Assembly (NCBI GenBank): GCA_964472545.1 | Contig: CAYYNP010000001.1 | Location: 53,799-117,798, forward strand | Source of the DNA: CAYYNP01 sp964472545 | GTDB lineage: Bacteria; Planctomycetota; Planctomycetia; Pirellulales; Thermoguttaceae | DNA: 64,000 nucleotides | Direction of reading: 5' to 3' | Shown here: positions 37,298 to 46,204 of the stretch, one piece after another | How the letters are laid out: every line of letters starts with the position of its first letter | How positions within the stretch are numbered: position 1 is the first letter of the stretch | Translations under genes and position numbers: made by a program | Notes under the pieces: generated by a model | Told to the model about the DNA's origin: nothing | The model's input: only the letters and a program-made list of their open reading frames with translations | Databases searched by the model: none

Positions 37298-38551
37298 ATG
37301 AACTGTCACCCGTGGCTGTGCGGCGTAGCGCTCGCCTTCCTTCTCTTCGCGTCTCCCACGTCGGCCGACGACTGGCCGCAGTTTCACGGGCCGCGGCGGG
37401 ATAATATCTCGCGCGAGACTGGATTGCTAAAGCGGTGGCCGCCGGAGGGGCCGACGTTGCTCTTCAAGACCGACGGCATCGGCTACGGCTATGCTTCGGT
37501 GGCGGTCGTGGGCGATCGGATCTACACGGCCGGCAATATCGAGGACGATACGATCGTCACCGCCTTGGACACCGACGGCAAGCGCCTCTGGCAAGCCCGA
37601 AACGGACCGGCCTACGATCGGTCGTATCCCGGCGCCCGCGCGACGCCGACCTTTGTCGACGGCAAGCTCTACCACCAAAACGGCGACGGCGACGTCGTTT
37701 GCCTCGACGCGGCCGACGGCAAGCCGATCTGGTCGCTCAACGTGCAGCGGAGATTTGTCGGACGGAACACCCGCTGGGGATTGAGCGAGTCGCTACTGGT
37801 CGACCATGGCCGGGTGATCTGTGTGCCCGGCGGCGAGGAGTTTGCCGTGGTGGCGTTGAGTGCCGAAACCGGCAAGACCGTCTGGACGTGCCCCGCCACC
37901 GGCGATTTGCCCGGCTACGCGGCGCCGATCGTGTTCGACTACGGCGGGCTGCGGCAGATCGTCACGCTGCTTTCCGGTGCCGCGGTGGGTATCGCCGCCG
38001 ACACCGGCCGGCTGCTCTGGCGCTATCCGCACAAGGTGGCCTACGATGTGAACATCAACACGCCGGTCTACCACGACGGCCACCTGGCGCTGACCGGCAC
38101 TTGGGGCCGCGGCACGACGTTGCTCAAGCTCGTCGTCAACGGCAAACGGTGCGACGTGCGACAGGTTTGGCACACCGAAGAACTCGACAACGAGCACGGC
38201 GGCATCGTGTTGCTGGACGGCTACCTCTACGGCCAGGCCGACGGCAACCACCGCCACCGCCACTGGGCCTGCCTCGACTTCAAGACCGGCAAGACGATGT
38301 ACGCGGTCGAAGGCCTGCCCGGCAAACGCTCCGGCACGCAGACCTACGCCGACGGCATGCTCTACCTGCTCAGCGACACCGGCACGGCGGCCCTGATGCC
38401 CCCGAGCCCCCGCGGCTTCCGCCCCGTCAGCCAATTCCCGTTGCCCGCCGGCGGCGAAGGCCCGGTGTGGGCTCATCCGGTCGTAAGCAACGGCCGGTTG
38501 TATTTGCGGCACGGGGAGTTGCTGTTTTCGTACGATGTGCGGCGGCAATGA
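37298..38551 (+). CDS. Secreted PQQ-like beta-propeller protein
   Basis: 417 residues; GGAGAAG before the ATG. Signal peptide LCGVALAFLLFASPTSA. The opening WPQFHGPRRDNIS is the characteristic start of planctomycete PQQ-propeller proteins. Repeats of the form ALDTDGKRLWQ, CLDAADGKPIWSL, ALSAETGKTVWT, GIAADTGRLLW follow, with W docking as in PQQ and BamB propellers. No PQQ-binding dehydrogenase residues are visible, so a scaffold or binding role is likely. Periplasmic. No operon partner. Confidence 0.87.
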   Translation: MNCHPWLCGVALAFLLFASPTSADDWPQFHGPRRDNISRETGLLKRWPPEGPTLLFKTDGIGYGYASVAVVGDRIYTAGNIEDDTIVTALDTDGKRLWQARNGPAYDRSYPGARATPTFVDGKLYHQNGDGDVVCLDAADGKPIWSLNVQRRFVGRNTRWGLSESLLVDHGRVICVPGGEEFAVVALSAETGKTVWTCPATGDLPGYAAPIVFDYGGLRQIVTLLSGAAVGIAADTGRLLWRYPHKVAYDVNINTPVYHDGHLALTGTWGRGTTLLKLVVNGKRCDVRQVWHTEELDNEHGGIVLLDGYLYGQADGNHRHRHWACLDFKTGKTMYAVEGLPGKRSGTQTYADGMLYLLSDTGTAALMPPSPRGFRPVSQFPLPAGGEGPVWAHPVVSNGRLYLRHGELLFSYDVRRQ

Positions 38552-38590
38552 ACGTTTGGCCATGCGGCAAATGGGGGCCATTCGTTTGAC

Positions 38591-38609
38591 CTCGTTCCCA
38601 AACTCCAGT
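38591..38609. repeat. Dispersed repeat, copy 2 (half palindrome)
   Basis: CTCGTTCCCAAACTCC is identical over 16 nt to the copy at 14024-14039, but the right arm is missing. It abuts the transposase remnant. Confidence 0.6.
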
Positions 38610-38611
38610 GA

Positions 38612-39151
38612 GGGCGTCCCGCATCGAAGCAGGCGAAGCGGGCAGCACGCCGCAAGAAGCGGATCGAGCGAAAGATCGGCGATCTGTTCGAGCATCGGCA
38701 TCTCTTCGTCCAACACGACGTCACGGACGCCGAGCGAAAAACGCTTCGACGGATCACACGTGGCCTGCCACACCTGCGTAAGCTCCGCGACATCATGGAT
38801 GAAGTCTATCGTCTCTTCGACCGACGTTGCCGTACCGATACCGCATTGGCCAAACTAGCAAAGCTCCGCCGGCGCGTGCGTCGTTTCAAGCAAGTGGGCA
38901 AGACCTTGAGCAGGCTCTTCTCGCCCAACCTGGATAAAGCGTTGACGTTTCTGGACGATAGACTGTTGCCGTCGACTTCCAACGCCGTCGAACGCGGCTA
39001 CCGCCGTCATCGCAAGATGCAAGAGAGCATCTACCGCGTTCGCACCATGTCGCGACTGATTGCCCGAATAGCGCTGGACATGTTCCGCGACTTCCAATCG
39101 CTCGCCCGAAGCCTCACCACCAAAGCCCTCCATCAAGCCCGAGCCGGATAG
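38612..39151 (+). pseudogene. Transposase remnant (C-terminal part)
   Basis: An open frame without a proper start encodes the end of a transposase: basic helices (RKKRIERKIGDLFEH), then TLSRLFSPNLDKALTFLDD and LLPSTSNAVERGYRRHRKMQESIYRVRT. The Glu in SNAVERG would be the last acidic residue of a DDE active site. The N-terminal catalytic part is missing. Family not assigned. It is bounded on the left by repeat copy 2. Confidence 0.65.
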
Positions 39152-39194
39152 CAAATGCCCGATTTCTCTGCTACAGTCTCCGTTTCTCGGGGCC

Positions 39195-39350
39195 ATTTTC
39201 GGACGTTTCTGGACCATATCTGCCACCTTGTCGAAATACTCGATGGCCTCGTGCGACTCGCCGCGCATCAAGTGTAGCCGGCCCAAGGAGATGTGGTCCT
39301 CGGTCGTTTCGGTCGCATACCAGGCAACCTCCGGATTGCGCCGCAGGAGT
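39195..39350 (-). pseudogene. TPR protein fragment 1
   Basis: The minus-strand reading LRRNPEVAWYAT ... LGRLHLMRGESHEAIEYFDK is a clear tetratricopeptide unit. It stops at the transposase remnant and at the MITE, and has no start. Confidence 0.55.
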
Positions 39351-39457
39351 TAGGGCTTGTCCGGAAACAACTTCGTCCGCTTCATGGTAGCCATCACACT
39401 CCGTGTGATGATTCGTCCGAAAGACTGCGAAGTTGTTTCCGGACAGGCCCTTACTCC
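39346..39457. mobile_element. MITE-like element with 30-bp inverted terminal repeats
   Basis: Arms 39346-39375 and 39428-39457 are inverted repeats with 2 mismatches (core TTGTCCGGAAACAACTTCG). A second palindrome, CATCACAC...GTGTGATG, lies in the middle. 112 bp in total with no coding capacity. It separates two pieces of a TPR gene. Confidence 0.7.
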
Positions 39458-39796
39458 CAGATTCTAGCCCCTTCGCCGTACGCTTTGATCCCCGTCATCC
39501 AACCGGCCGAGTTTCCGGCACGCGATGGCATAGTTGGCGTATGCCATCGCCAGCGATTCGGGGTATTGCGACACGGCCGTGTAGCGGTCGACCAGCGTTT
39601 GCCGGATGGCAATCCCCTTCAGGTAGACATCGATGGCCTCCTCAGAGCGCCCCAGGCCGTCAAGGGCATTTCCCAGATTGCCGCAGCAGACCGCAATCAT
39701 GATCTGCCACGAGTCCTTCTTGTCCGGGCTTTGCTCGATGATGTCTTCCATGAGCCTGATGCTCTCCCGATAGCTACCTAGTTCCTGTTGATGAAT
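39458..39796 (-). pseudogene. TPR protein fragment 2
   Basis: Minus-strand reading with repeated TPR patterns: ELGSYRESIRLMEDI, CCGNLGNALDGLGRSEEAIDVYLKGIAI, ESLAMAYANYAIACRKLGRLDD. It ends in a stop close to the MITE and is preceded by a stop at its 5' end. Together with fragment 1 it was probably one TPR gene. Confidence 0.6.
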
Positions 39797-39878
39797 TCAG
39801 AAGACCGTACAATCAGGTCGCATAACGGACGTATCGGAAGGTAGGTGGTATTGCCAAAGAGAAACGCATCGCCAGCCT

Positions 39879-40160
39879 GTGGAATACCAGATCTTCTGTG
39901 CTGAGTGTGGATACACGCTCTGTGGTCGCCAGCGTGTACGGGGCAGGAAGGTGACCCGTGCCTACAGGCACCCCGTTTCTTTTGGTGGAGCAGAGTGCCC
40001 ACTACGACCACGGCCCAACGTTCGGGCAGACGCGATTGAGCAGGAAGTGATTCGCAAGCTGTTCGATATGCTGGGCAACCCCGCAGGTGTCTACCTTACG
40101 CCTGCTGGTGGCGATGAATGCGGGCCCAAGCAATATCGGTTTGAGACAAGGGGCTGCTAG
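39879..40160 (+). pseudogene. Serine-recombinase zinc-ribbon fragment
   Basis: A 93-codon frame. FCAECGYTLCGRQ followed by ECPLRP is a zinc beta-ribbon pattern, and NVRADAIEQEVIRKLF matches the segment after it in large serine recombinases. The resolvase catalytic domain is absent. Fragment or decayed gene; 39797-39878 offers no in-frame continuation I trust. Confidence 0.45.
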
Positions 40161-40184
40161 CAGGCAACATGGGGGGTGTCATGC

Positions 40185-40886
40185 CTAGCGGTTTGCCTTA
40201 CCCATCTGCTTGAGCACGTCAGCGATTTCGCCATGCACATCGCCGGTCTGACGCACGACGATCGCACGGCCGGGCTGCCAGTAGTAGATCGACCCGGGGC
40301 CGCCGTTGACGTCCCAGCTTGCCGGGGCGATCACCGTTTGGATCAATTCGACCAGGGCCTCGCCGTCGTCGGGGATTTGTCGGGTTTGGCCCATTCCGCC
40401 GCCCATCATGCCGCCGCGCCCCATCATCCCGGGGCCCATTCCGCCGCCCCTCATGCCGCCGCCGAAGCCGCCGGGTTGAGCCAGAATGTCGGGGCGTTTG
40501 GATAGCTCATCGAGCGATTCTGGTTGCTGCTTGGCCAGGCGCTTCTCGATCGCTACGCGTTTCTTGATCTGTACGGTCAACTTCGCCAAGCGGCTGCGGA
40601 CCTTCGTGGCCAACTCCTCACATTGGGAACGCGAGAGCTTTTCGTCGCGTCGCAGTTCCGAGAAGAGTGTGAGGAATTCTCCCGCGGCGGTCTTGGCTTG
40701 CTCGTCCTCGACGCGTGCCCAGCGCTGCAAAGCCGCACGGACCGCATCCCGCAGTTCTGGCCCGGTGCGCGGCTCGGGCATGGCCTGTTCGGCAACCACT
40801 GCGGGCTGGGCGTCGGCCAGCCCCGGCGAATCCGCCTCGGTGGGGGGGGAAGCCAGCACGAGGACCGCCATCCAAAGCGTAGACAT
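40185..40886 (-). CDS. Secreted protein with C-terminal secretin-type short repeat
   Basis: 233 residues from the ATG at 40886; AGGAG lies upstream, and a start 13 codons earlier is possible. A short N-terminal hydrophobic stretch (MSTLWMAVLVLA) suggests export. A helical charged region follows (ELRRDEKLSRSQCEELATKV), then a Gly/Met-rich linker (GGGMRGGGMGPGMMGRGG). The last ~50 residues (LIQTVIAPASWDVNGGPGSIYYW ... VVRQTGDVHGEIADVLKQM) are the small alpha-beta module often found in planctomycete proteins and secretin N-domains. Role unknown. Confidence 0.7.
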   Translation of the reverse strand: MSTLWMAVLVLASPPTEADSPGLADAQPAVVAEQAMPEPRTGPELRDAVRAALQRWARVEDEQAKTAAGEFLTLFSELRRDEKLSRSQCEELATKVRSRLAKLTVQIKKRVAIEKRLAKQQPESLDELSKRPDILAQPGGFGGGMRGGGMGPGMMGRGGMMGGGMGQTRQIPDDGEALVELIQTVIAPASWDVNGGPGSIYYWQPGRAIVVRQTGDVHGEIADVLKQMGKANR

Positions 40887-41093
40887 GATCGACTCTCCTT
40901 CCGTTCCTTTTTCGGACGCCCTCATCGTTGAGGGTAACCGTTTTCTGCAGAAGTTTCAACTCGTTCTTCGCAGCAGTGAGCTTTGCAGCGCCCACCTCTA
41001 CAGCAGAGGGGCAGGGACATTCACCCGCAGAGCCGATATCGGCCGCAATGTGCCAAGCTGCGGCCGGCAGTCAAACACCTGGGAGCCGAACGA

Positions 41094-41453
41094 TCAAAGG
41101 CTCGGCACTTGGGCTGCCGCGGCGACGGCTTCGGCCTGGGTGTCGCAGATCTGCCACAGCGTATCGAGCCGACTTACCTGTAAGATCTCGGCACATAGCG
41201 GCTGTACGCCACAGAAGACCAAGCTCCCGTCCCGCTCCCTCAGACGCTTCCAAGCCCGGACCAGTAATTCGATGAACGTCGAACCGAAGTAGGTCGTTCC
41301 GGTGAGATCGACCACCACACGCGGCGGATCGGCCGTCATGGCCTCGGTCAGCAACAGCCCGCCGATCTCGTCGAGTGTGTCGTCGTCCAACGACTCGTAG
41401 CTCGGGCCCAGTTCGATGACGGTCACGCCGTCTTGTCGAGTCGAACGTATCAT
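41094..41453 (-). CDS. STAS-domain anti-anti-sigma factor
   Basis: 119 residues from the ATG at 41453; the longer upstream frame is not conserved-looking and no good ribosome-binding site is present. STAS fold: RVVVDLTGTTYFGSTFIELLVRAWKRL, with the phosphorylatable Ser in FGST where SpoIIAA has its Ser. Such proteins bind anti-sigma kinases in partner-switching systems. It is divergent from the ECF sigma gene 223 nt away, so they may work together, but that is inference. Confidence 0.8.
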   Translation of the reverse strand: MIRSTRQDGVTVIELGPSYESLDDDTLDEIGGLLLTEAMTADPPRVVVDLTGTTYFGSTFIELLVRAWKRLRERDGSLVFCGVQPLCAEILQVSRLDTLWQICDTQAEAVAAAAQVPSL

Positions 41454-41676
41454 GCCGTGGAGTTTAGAGCAGATATGGGCCAAACACAAGGTACTCGAAA
41501 GCAGAAGCCCCTCAGAAGTCTGGTTTTTCCCTCTGAGGTAGTCACGGGTGTAGCGGTCGTGCGGGTAGCAGCGAGACACCGCTTGGACTACACTAGTAGG
41601 GAGAGCCTCGGAACGTTCCCGGCCCGGCGTCTGGCCTTCTCCAGCCGTGGGGCCCCCACCATCAGCGGGGATTGCC

Positions 41677-42327
41677 TTGGTCGTCAGTGAATCATCGGCA
41701 CGGCGATACACTCTGGCCGACCCCGACGTGCGGTTGATGCTCGAGGTCCGCGAGGACAACGCGCTGGCGTTTGAGGAGTTGGTGGCGCGGTATCAGATGC
41801 GTCTGGTGGCCATTTTGGAGCATCTGGTCGGCAGCCGCGATCAGGCCGAGGACTTGGCCCAGGAGGTCTTCCTGCGGGTCTATCGGGCCCGGAAACGCTA
41901 CGTGGCTGGGGCGAAATTCTCGACGTGGCTGTTCACGATCGCCAACAACGTGGCGTCGAACGCCCTGCGAAATCGGTCGCGTCGGCCGGAAATAACGCTA
42001 CAAGCCCGCGACAGCGGCCCGCTGGGGCCCCGGCCGTTGGACGCCATGGTTCAGGCGAGCAGCGGTCAGATGCCGGCCCGACAGTTGGCCAAGGCCGAAA
42101 TGCGCGAGATCGTACAGTTGGCCCTGACGGCGTTGAACGAACGGCAACGGATGGCCGTGCTGCTGAGCAAGTTCGAGCAGATGAGCTACGCCGACATCGC
42201 CGAGACGATGCAACTGACGCCCCAGGCGATCAAGTCGTTGCTGCATCGCGCACGGGGAAACCTCCGCGAGGTGCTCGAGCCGTATTTGCGGCACGGCGAG
42301 CGTCCGGCGACCGAGAGTGGCAACTGA
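41677..42327 (+). CDS. ECF RNA polymerase sigma factor (RpoE-like)
   Basis: About 216 residues. Start uncertain: TTG at 41677 has GGGGA 5 nt upstream; GTG at 41647 is also open. Region 2 is clear (AFEELVARYQMRLVAIL, DLAQEVFLRVYRARKRY, FSTWLFTIANNVASNALR), then region 4 (ALNERQRMAVLLSKFEQMSYADIAETMQLTPQAIKSLLHRAR). It overlaps the next gene by one base (TGATG), which encodes a membrane anti-sigma factor, so the pair is a classic ECF operon. Confidence 0.9.
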   Translation: MVVSESSARRYTLADPDVRLMLEVREDNALAFEELVARYQMRLVAILEHLVGSRDQAEDLAQEVFLRVYRARKRYVAGAKFSTWLFTIANNVASNALRNRSRRPEITLQARDSGPLGPRPLDAMVQASSGQMPARQLAKAEMREIVQLALTALNERQRMAVLLSKFEQMSYADIAETMQLTPQAIKSLLHRARGNLREVLEPYLRHGERPATESGN

Positions 42328-43892
42328 TGAAAGACGATCCTGCCGATACCGATGCGTTGCCGGCCGACGCGTTGCGGTCCGGCGCGGAGCCGCGCAATGC
42401 CACTGAGGCGGGGCAATCGACTGCGGGGCAATCGGCCGTCGATCCGGAAGTCGAGGCCCAACTGGTGGCCTATCTCGACGGCGAACTCGACGCGGAAGCC
42501 TGCCGCCGGGTGGAAGCGATGTTGGCCGACGACGCCGAGATCCAGGCCCGGCTGCAACGGCTCGACGGAACCTGGGCCCTGCTCGATCGGTTGAAGGCGC
42601 TCGACGTTTCCGAAGACCTCACGCAGAGCACGCTGGAGATGGTCGCCGCCGCCGCCGAGGACGAGTTGCACGAAACACAGCAGCGGGCGGCCCGGCGAAG
42701 GCCCTGGCGACGGCTGTTGATCGCGGCCAGCCTGATGGTGGTGGCGTTGGCCGGTTTCCTGGCCGCCATGCCTTTGGTACCCAACGAGAACCGGCAATTG
42801 GTCAAGGACTTTGCCCTGTTGACCGACTTGGACCACTACCGTCAACTCGACAACGTGGAGTTTATCGAGTCGTTGCACGCCGAAGGCCTTTTCCCGACGG
42901 GTGAGGAGGACGCCGAGAGTGAGGCGCTGAGTGCCCGCGAGCGGATCGAGCGGATGGATCCGATCGCAATGGGCCGACTTCAACGGGCTCGGCGGCAGTT
43001 CGCAGCCCTGCCGGCACAGCGCCAAGAGCAGCTCCGCGGGTTGCGCCGACAACTCGACGAGCAGGAACACGCCGCCGCATTGCGGCAGGTGATGCACGAT
43101 TATCACCAGTGGCTAAAGACGCTACCAGCCTTCGAGCGCGCAGAACTTGCGGGGCTGAAGCCCGACGAGCGGATAGAGCGAATCAAGGAACTGCGGACTC
43201 GGCAACTCGAGGATCAGGCGACGCGCCCCAGCGAGGAGGACATTGAGGGGCTTGCCCGCTGGCTGGAAACCCTGTCGTACCGGCACGAGCAGCGCGTGCT
43301 GACGTCGCTACCGCCGGAGGCCCGCCAGCAATGGGACGACCTGGCCGATCCCATCCGGCGCTGGGCGATCGTCTTGGCGTCGCTGCGCTATTTCGGCGGC
43401 GGCTGGCCTCCGCGGCCGATCGAGCAGATCCTCAGTGAGCAGGATCTGGCCGATCTGCGAGCCGAGCTTCCGGCCGCGACGTGCCGTCGCCTTGAAGTCA
43501 CCGCAACGGCCGAGCAGTGGGCAACAGTCTCGCGTTGGATTCGTCAGGAGATCGTCACCGGGCGGTACGTTCCCGAGGCCGTCGAAGCGGATCTGGATGC
43601 GTTTTGCATTGAGGAGTTGCCGAAAGAGGAACAGGCCCGGCTGATCGGCTACTCCGAGCGTTGGATGCGGCTGCAACTCTGGCGGATGTACTGCACGGCT
43701 CGTTTCGGTCCGAACCTCTTCTTCCAATTCCGCCCCGGAGGCCCACCTGGTGGCCCACCTGGTGGATCAGGCGGACTGCGGCGCGGCGGCGATGGAACTG
43801 GCCGACGAGGCGGCCCGCCGGGCGACGGCACTCGACCCGGCCCACCAAACGCGCCGGGGCCAGGCCCGTCACGGCCCGGGCCCACGCTCTAG
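42327..43892 (+). CDS. Membrane-bound anti-sigma factor with long extracytoplasmic region
   Basis: 521 residues; translation is coupled to the sigma gene (TGATG overlap). An N-terminal cytosolic anti-sigma-like helix set (VEAQLVAYLDGELDAEACRRVEAML) is followed by a membrane helix (LLIAASLMVVALAGFLAAMPL, about residues 128-149). A long helical, periplasmic region of charged repeats follows (FAALPAQRQEQLRGLRRQL, DEQEH...LPAFERAEL), resembling DUF3106-type sensory domains. The Pro/Gly-rich tail is disordered. It would release sigma on periplasmic stress. The zinc-binding residues of zf-HC2 are not evident, so the anti-sigma fold is inferred from position and the Y-x-D-G-E-L motif. Confidence 0.78.
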   Translation: MKDDPADTDALPADALRSGAEPRNATEAGQSTAGQSAVDPEVEAQLVAYLDGELDAEACRRVEAMLADDAEIQARLQRLDGTWALLDRLKALDVSEDLTQSTLEMVAAAAEDELHETQQRAARRRPWRRLLIAASLMVVALAGFLAAMPLVPNENRQLVKDFALLTDLDHYRQLDNVEFIESLHAEGLFPTGEEDAESEALSARERIERMDPIAMGRLQRARRQFAALPAQRQEQLRGLRRQLDEQEHAAALRQVMHDYHQWLKTLPAFERAELAGLKPDERIERIKELRTRQLEDQATRPSEEDIEGLARWLETLSYRHEQRVLTSLPPEARQQWDDLADPIRRWAIVLASLRYFGGGWPPRPIEQILSEQDLADLRAELPAATCRRLEVTATAEQWATVSRWIRQEIVTGRYVPEAVEADLDAFCIEELPKEEQARLIGYSERWMRLQLWRMYCTARFGPNLFFQFRPGGPPGGPPGGSGGLRRGGDGTGRRGGPPGDGTRPGPPNAPGPGPSRPGPTL

Positions 43893-43899
43893 GCGTCTT

Positions 43900-45036
43900 C
43901 TACGGCGTCTTTGTCAGCAGCGGCAACGACGTGCAAAGGTAGTACGCCCGCGGCGACGAGAGGTCCAGGATTCCGGCCAGATCGATCGGCTGGCTCTCGG
44001 TCTGGGCCTTCATGAACAAGGCCGCCAAGCCGAGTTCTCGCTTGTACTCCACGACCATCACGTTCTCTTCGTCCAGATCGGCCAGCACGATCACCCGCTC
44101 GATCGCCTTCTCGATGAACCCGATCTCGTCGATCAGTTCCTTTTCGAGGGCCTGCTCGGCGGAGTAGATCTGCCCGGTGGCCAGCCGATCGATATCGCTC
44201 TCGCCGTTTGCGTCCTTCGCGGCTAGGCCCGGACGTCCGGTGGCGATGATATCTTTGAATCGGGCGAAGCTCAGATCGACCAGTTCTTGCAGGACCTCGC
44301 GTTCCGCCGCGCGCTCCTCCTCGGTCTTCGCCTTGGTGAAGCTGCCCATTTGCTTCATGGGGCCGCTGGTGATGGAGTCCTCTTTGACGTTCCAGTTCTC
44401 CAGCAATCCCGAGAGATCGTAATGCGGGATGATCACGCCGATCGAACCGGTCCAGGTGGTTGGCTCGGCGAAGATCGAATCGGGCGTGTCGCCGACGGCC
44501 ATCGAGACGTAATAGCCGCCGCTGGCCGCCATGCCGCCCATGCTCACCACGATCGGTTTCTCTTTCCGCAGTTTGCACAAGTGGTGGTAGATGTAGTCGC
44601 TGCCGGTCACGCTCCCGCCGGGCGAATCGACCCGCAACACGACGGCCTTCACGTCGTCGTCGTTCATCGCCGTGTCGATCTGGCGTTTGATGAAGCCCTC
44701 GCCGCTGAGGATCGTGCCGTCGACGTGGATGATGGCCACTTTGTCGTCGCCCAGGCGGTTGTAGGAGTGGTATCGCTCTTGGACCGGCCGTTCGGTGTCG
44801 ATCGACGTCATGCCGACAAGTGCCACCAGACCGAATATCAACAGCAGAAACATCATCAACCCCATCAGGCCTAGGGCCAGCAGCACCCACGGCCATCGCG
44901 CCCGGCGCTGCGGTTGGGGCGGGAGCAGGACCTGCGCATGGGGCGACAAGCCGGCCATCGCGGGGTTCGGGGTCTCGGGAGGGTTGACTCCCCCCGGATG
45001 CTGGGGGTTGCCGGGTTGTTGCGAGTTGGCGTCCAT
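43900..45036 (-). CDS. sppA: Signal peptide peptidase SppA (S49 family)
   Basis: 378 residues. Start at the ATG at 45036 (AAGGAG 6 nt upstream); a tandem ATG 3 nt earlier is the alternative. A Pro-rich N-terminus is followed by a membrane helix (WVLLALGLMGLMMFLLLIFGLVALVG). The peptidase domain contains VLRVDSPGGSV, the catalytic S172 (AASGGYY) and K228 (GPMKQMG), spaced 56 residues as in 36-kDa-type SppA. It degrades cleaved signal peptides in the membrane. It converges on the anti-sigma gene with only 7 nt between the stops. Confidence 0.92.
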   Translation of the reverse strand: MDANSQQPGNPQHPGGVNPPETPNPAMAGLSPHAQVLLPPQPQRRARWPWVLLALGLMGLMMFLLLIFGLVALVGMTSIDTERPVQERYHSYNRLGDDKVAIIHVDGTILSGEGFIKRQIDTAMNDDDVKAVVLRVDSPGGSVTGSDYIYHHLCKLRKEKPIVVSMGGMAASGGYYVSMAVGDTPDSIFAEPTTWTGSIGVIIPHYDLSGLLENWNVKEDSITSGPMKQMGSFTKAKTEEERAAEREVLQELVDLSFARFKDIIATGRPGLAAKDANGESDIDRLATGQIYSAEQALEKELIDEIGFIEKAIERVIVLADLDEENVMVVEYKRELGLAALFMKAQTESQPIDLAGILDLSSPRAYYLCTSLPLLTKTP

Positions 45037-45262
45037 CATGGGCTCCTTCGGTTGGGGAGAGGCGCAATTTGCGCCCATTTTAGTGTAGGTCGGCTCGACG
45101 GCAACGTGGCCCGGGCGGCTGGTGTTGCCATAGGTGCCCAACTGGCGGTAAAGTAGGCGTTTTGCTGGCAGAGGTGGCCCGTCACGGATGGAATTGCCGC
45201 CTCGCCCGTTGCGGACGGGATGAGTGTTGCCAAATCGGCACCCCTGAAGAAGGAGCTTTCGC

Positions 45263-46037
45263 GTGTTTGTCGCTGCCACGACCCAGTGTTTTGCCGAGTT
45301 GCCACTAGACCAAGCACTTCAGCGGTTGGTTGATCTGGAATACACAGCCGTGGAGATTATCATCCACGAATCGAAGGGGCCGATGCGACCCTCCGAGGTG
45401 CTTGCCGATATGGATCGGGCCGTGCAGAGGTGCCGTCAGACTCGACGGCTGACTCCCGTGGCCTTTGGAGTCGACATTGAGGCACCGGAGCCGGAGTACT
45501 ATCAGCAGTTTGCGGCATGTTGTGGTCTGGCCAAGGCGGTGAAGGTCGTGACGCTGGTCGTTCGATCGGCCGAGTTGGGAACCCCCTTCAATGCCGAGAT
45601 CGAGCGGCTCCGAGAGATGGTCCGGATCGCCGAGATGGAGGGCCGCCGAATCGGACTGCTTACCGAAGTTGGCCGGATGACTCAAGACCCCGANNNNNNN
45701 NNNNNNNNNNNNNNNNNNNNNNNNNNNNNNNNNNNNNNNNNNNNNNNNNNNNNNNNNNNNNNNNNNNNNNNNNNNNNNNNNNNNNNNNNNNNNCCACGGC
45801 GGCCGGTCGTTCGAGCAAGTGATGAAGCACGTGGTGCACGTTCGGCTTCGCGACACCAGCAAGGAGGAGTTTCTCGTCCGCGTCGGCCAAGGCGACATCG
45901 AATACGGCCGCTTGGTCAGCCAATTGAACAAGGTCAATTACGATCGGGCCCTATCGGTCGATATGACGGACCTACCCGAGGTCGACCAGGCTGCAGAAAT
46001 GCGGAAGATGCGGCTGTTGTTGGAGAGCTTGGTCTAA
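45263..46037 (+). CDS. Sugar-phosphate isomerase/epimerase (xylose-isomerase-like TIM barrel), gapped
   Basis: The GTG start has GAAGGAG 8 nt upstream. The N-terminal part (QALQRLVDLEYTAVEIIIHES) and the strand VKVVTLVVRSAELGTPFNAE belong to the AP-endonuclease-2-like barrel fold (IolE/xylose isomerase group). 100 N (45694-45793) interrupt the middle. The C-terminal part resumes as GGRSFEQVMKHVVHVRLRDT, with VHVRLRD matching a metal-binding strand, and ends at 46037. The frame does not match across the N run as drawn, because its true length is unknown. Substrate unknown. Confidence 0.72.
45694..45793. other. Assembly gap (100 N)
   Basis: Undetermined bases inside the isomerase gene; 100 is probably a scaffold placeholder. 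Confidence 0.99.
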
Positions 46038-46204
46038 GCGCGCGTTCCGGGACGTACGTGGGCGCTGCGTTTGGCCATGGCGACGACACTCCGGGATATT
46101 GACCGATACGCGTTTCGGCGTTATCCTGGAAACTGGGGAATGGAGAGAGGCTCAGCTACTTCGGTACTTTCTGCGGAAGGTCTACCTCAACGGGAGAGCC
46201 TGCC

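Noticed and set aside
38855..39286. Continuous minus-strand frame joining TPR fragment 1 with the transposase antisense
   Set aside because: Only its first ~35 codons are TPR-like; the rest is antisense of the transposase remnant, so it is not one gene.
41454..41676. Promoter for the ECF sigma gene at 41677
   Set aside because: No pair of -35/-10 boxes with acceptable spacing found; left unassigned.
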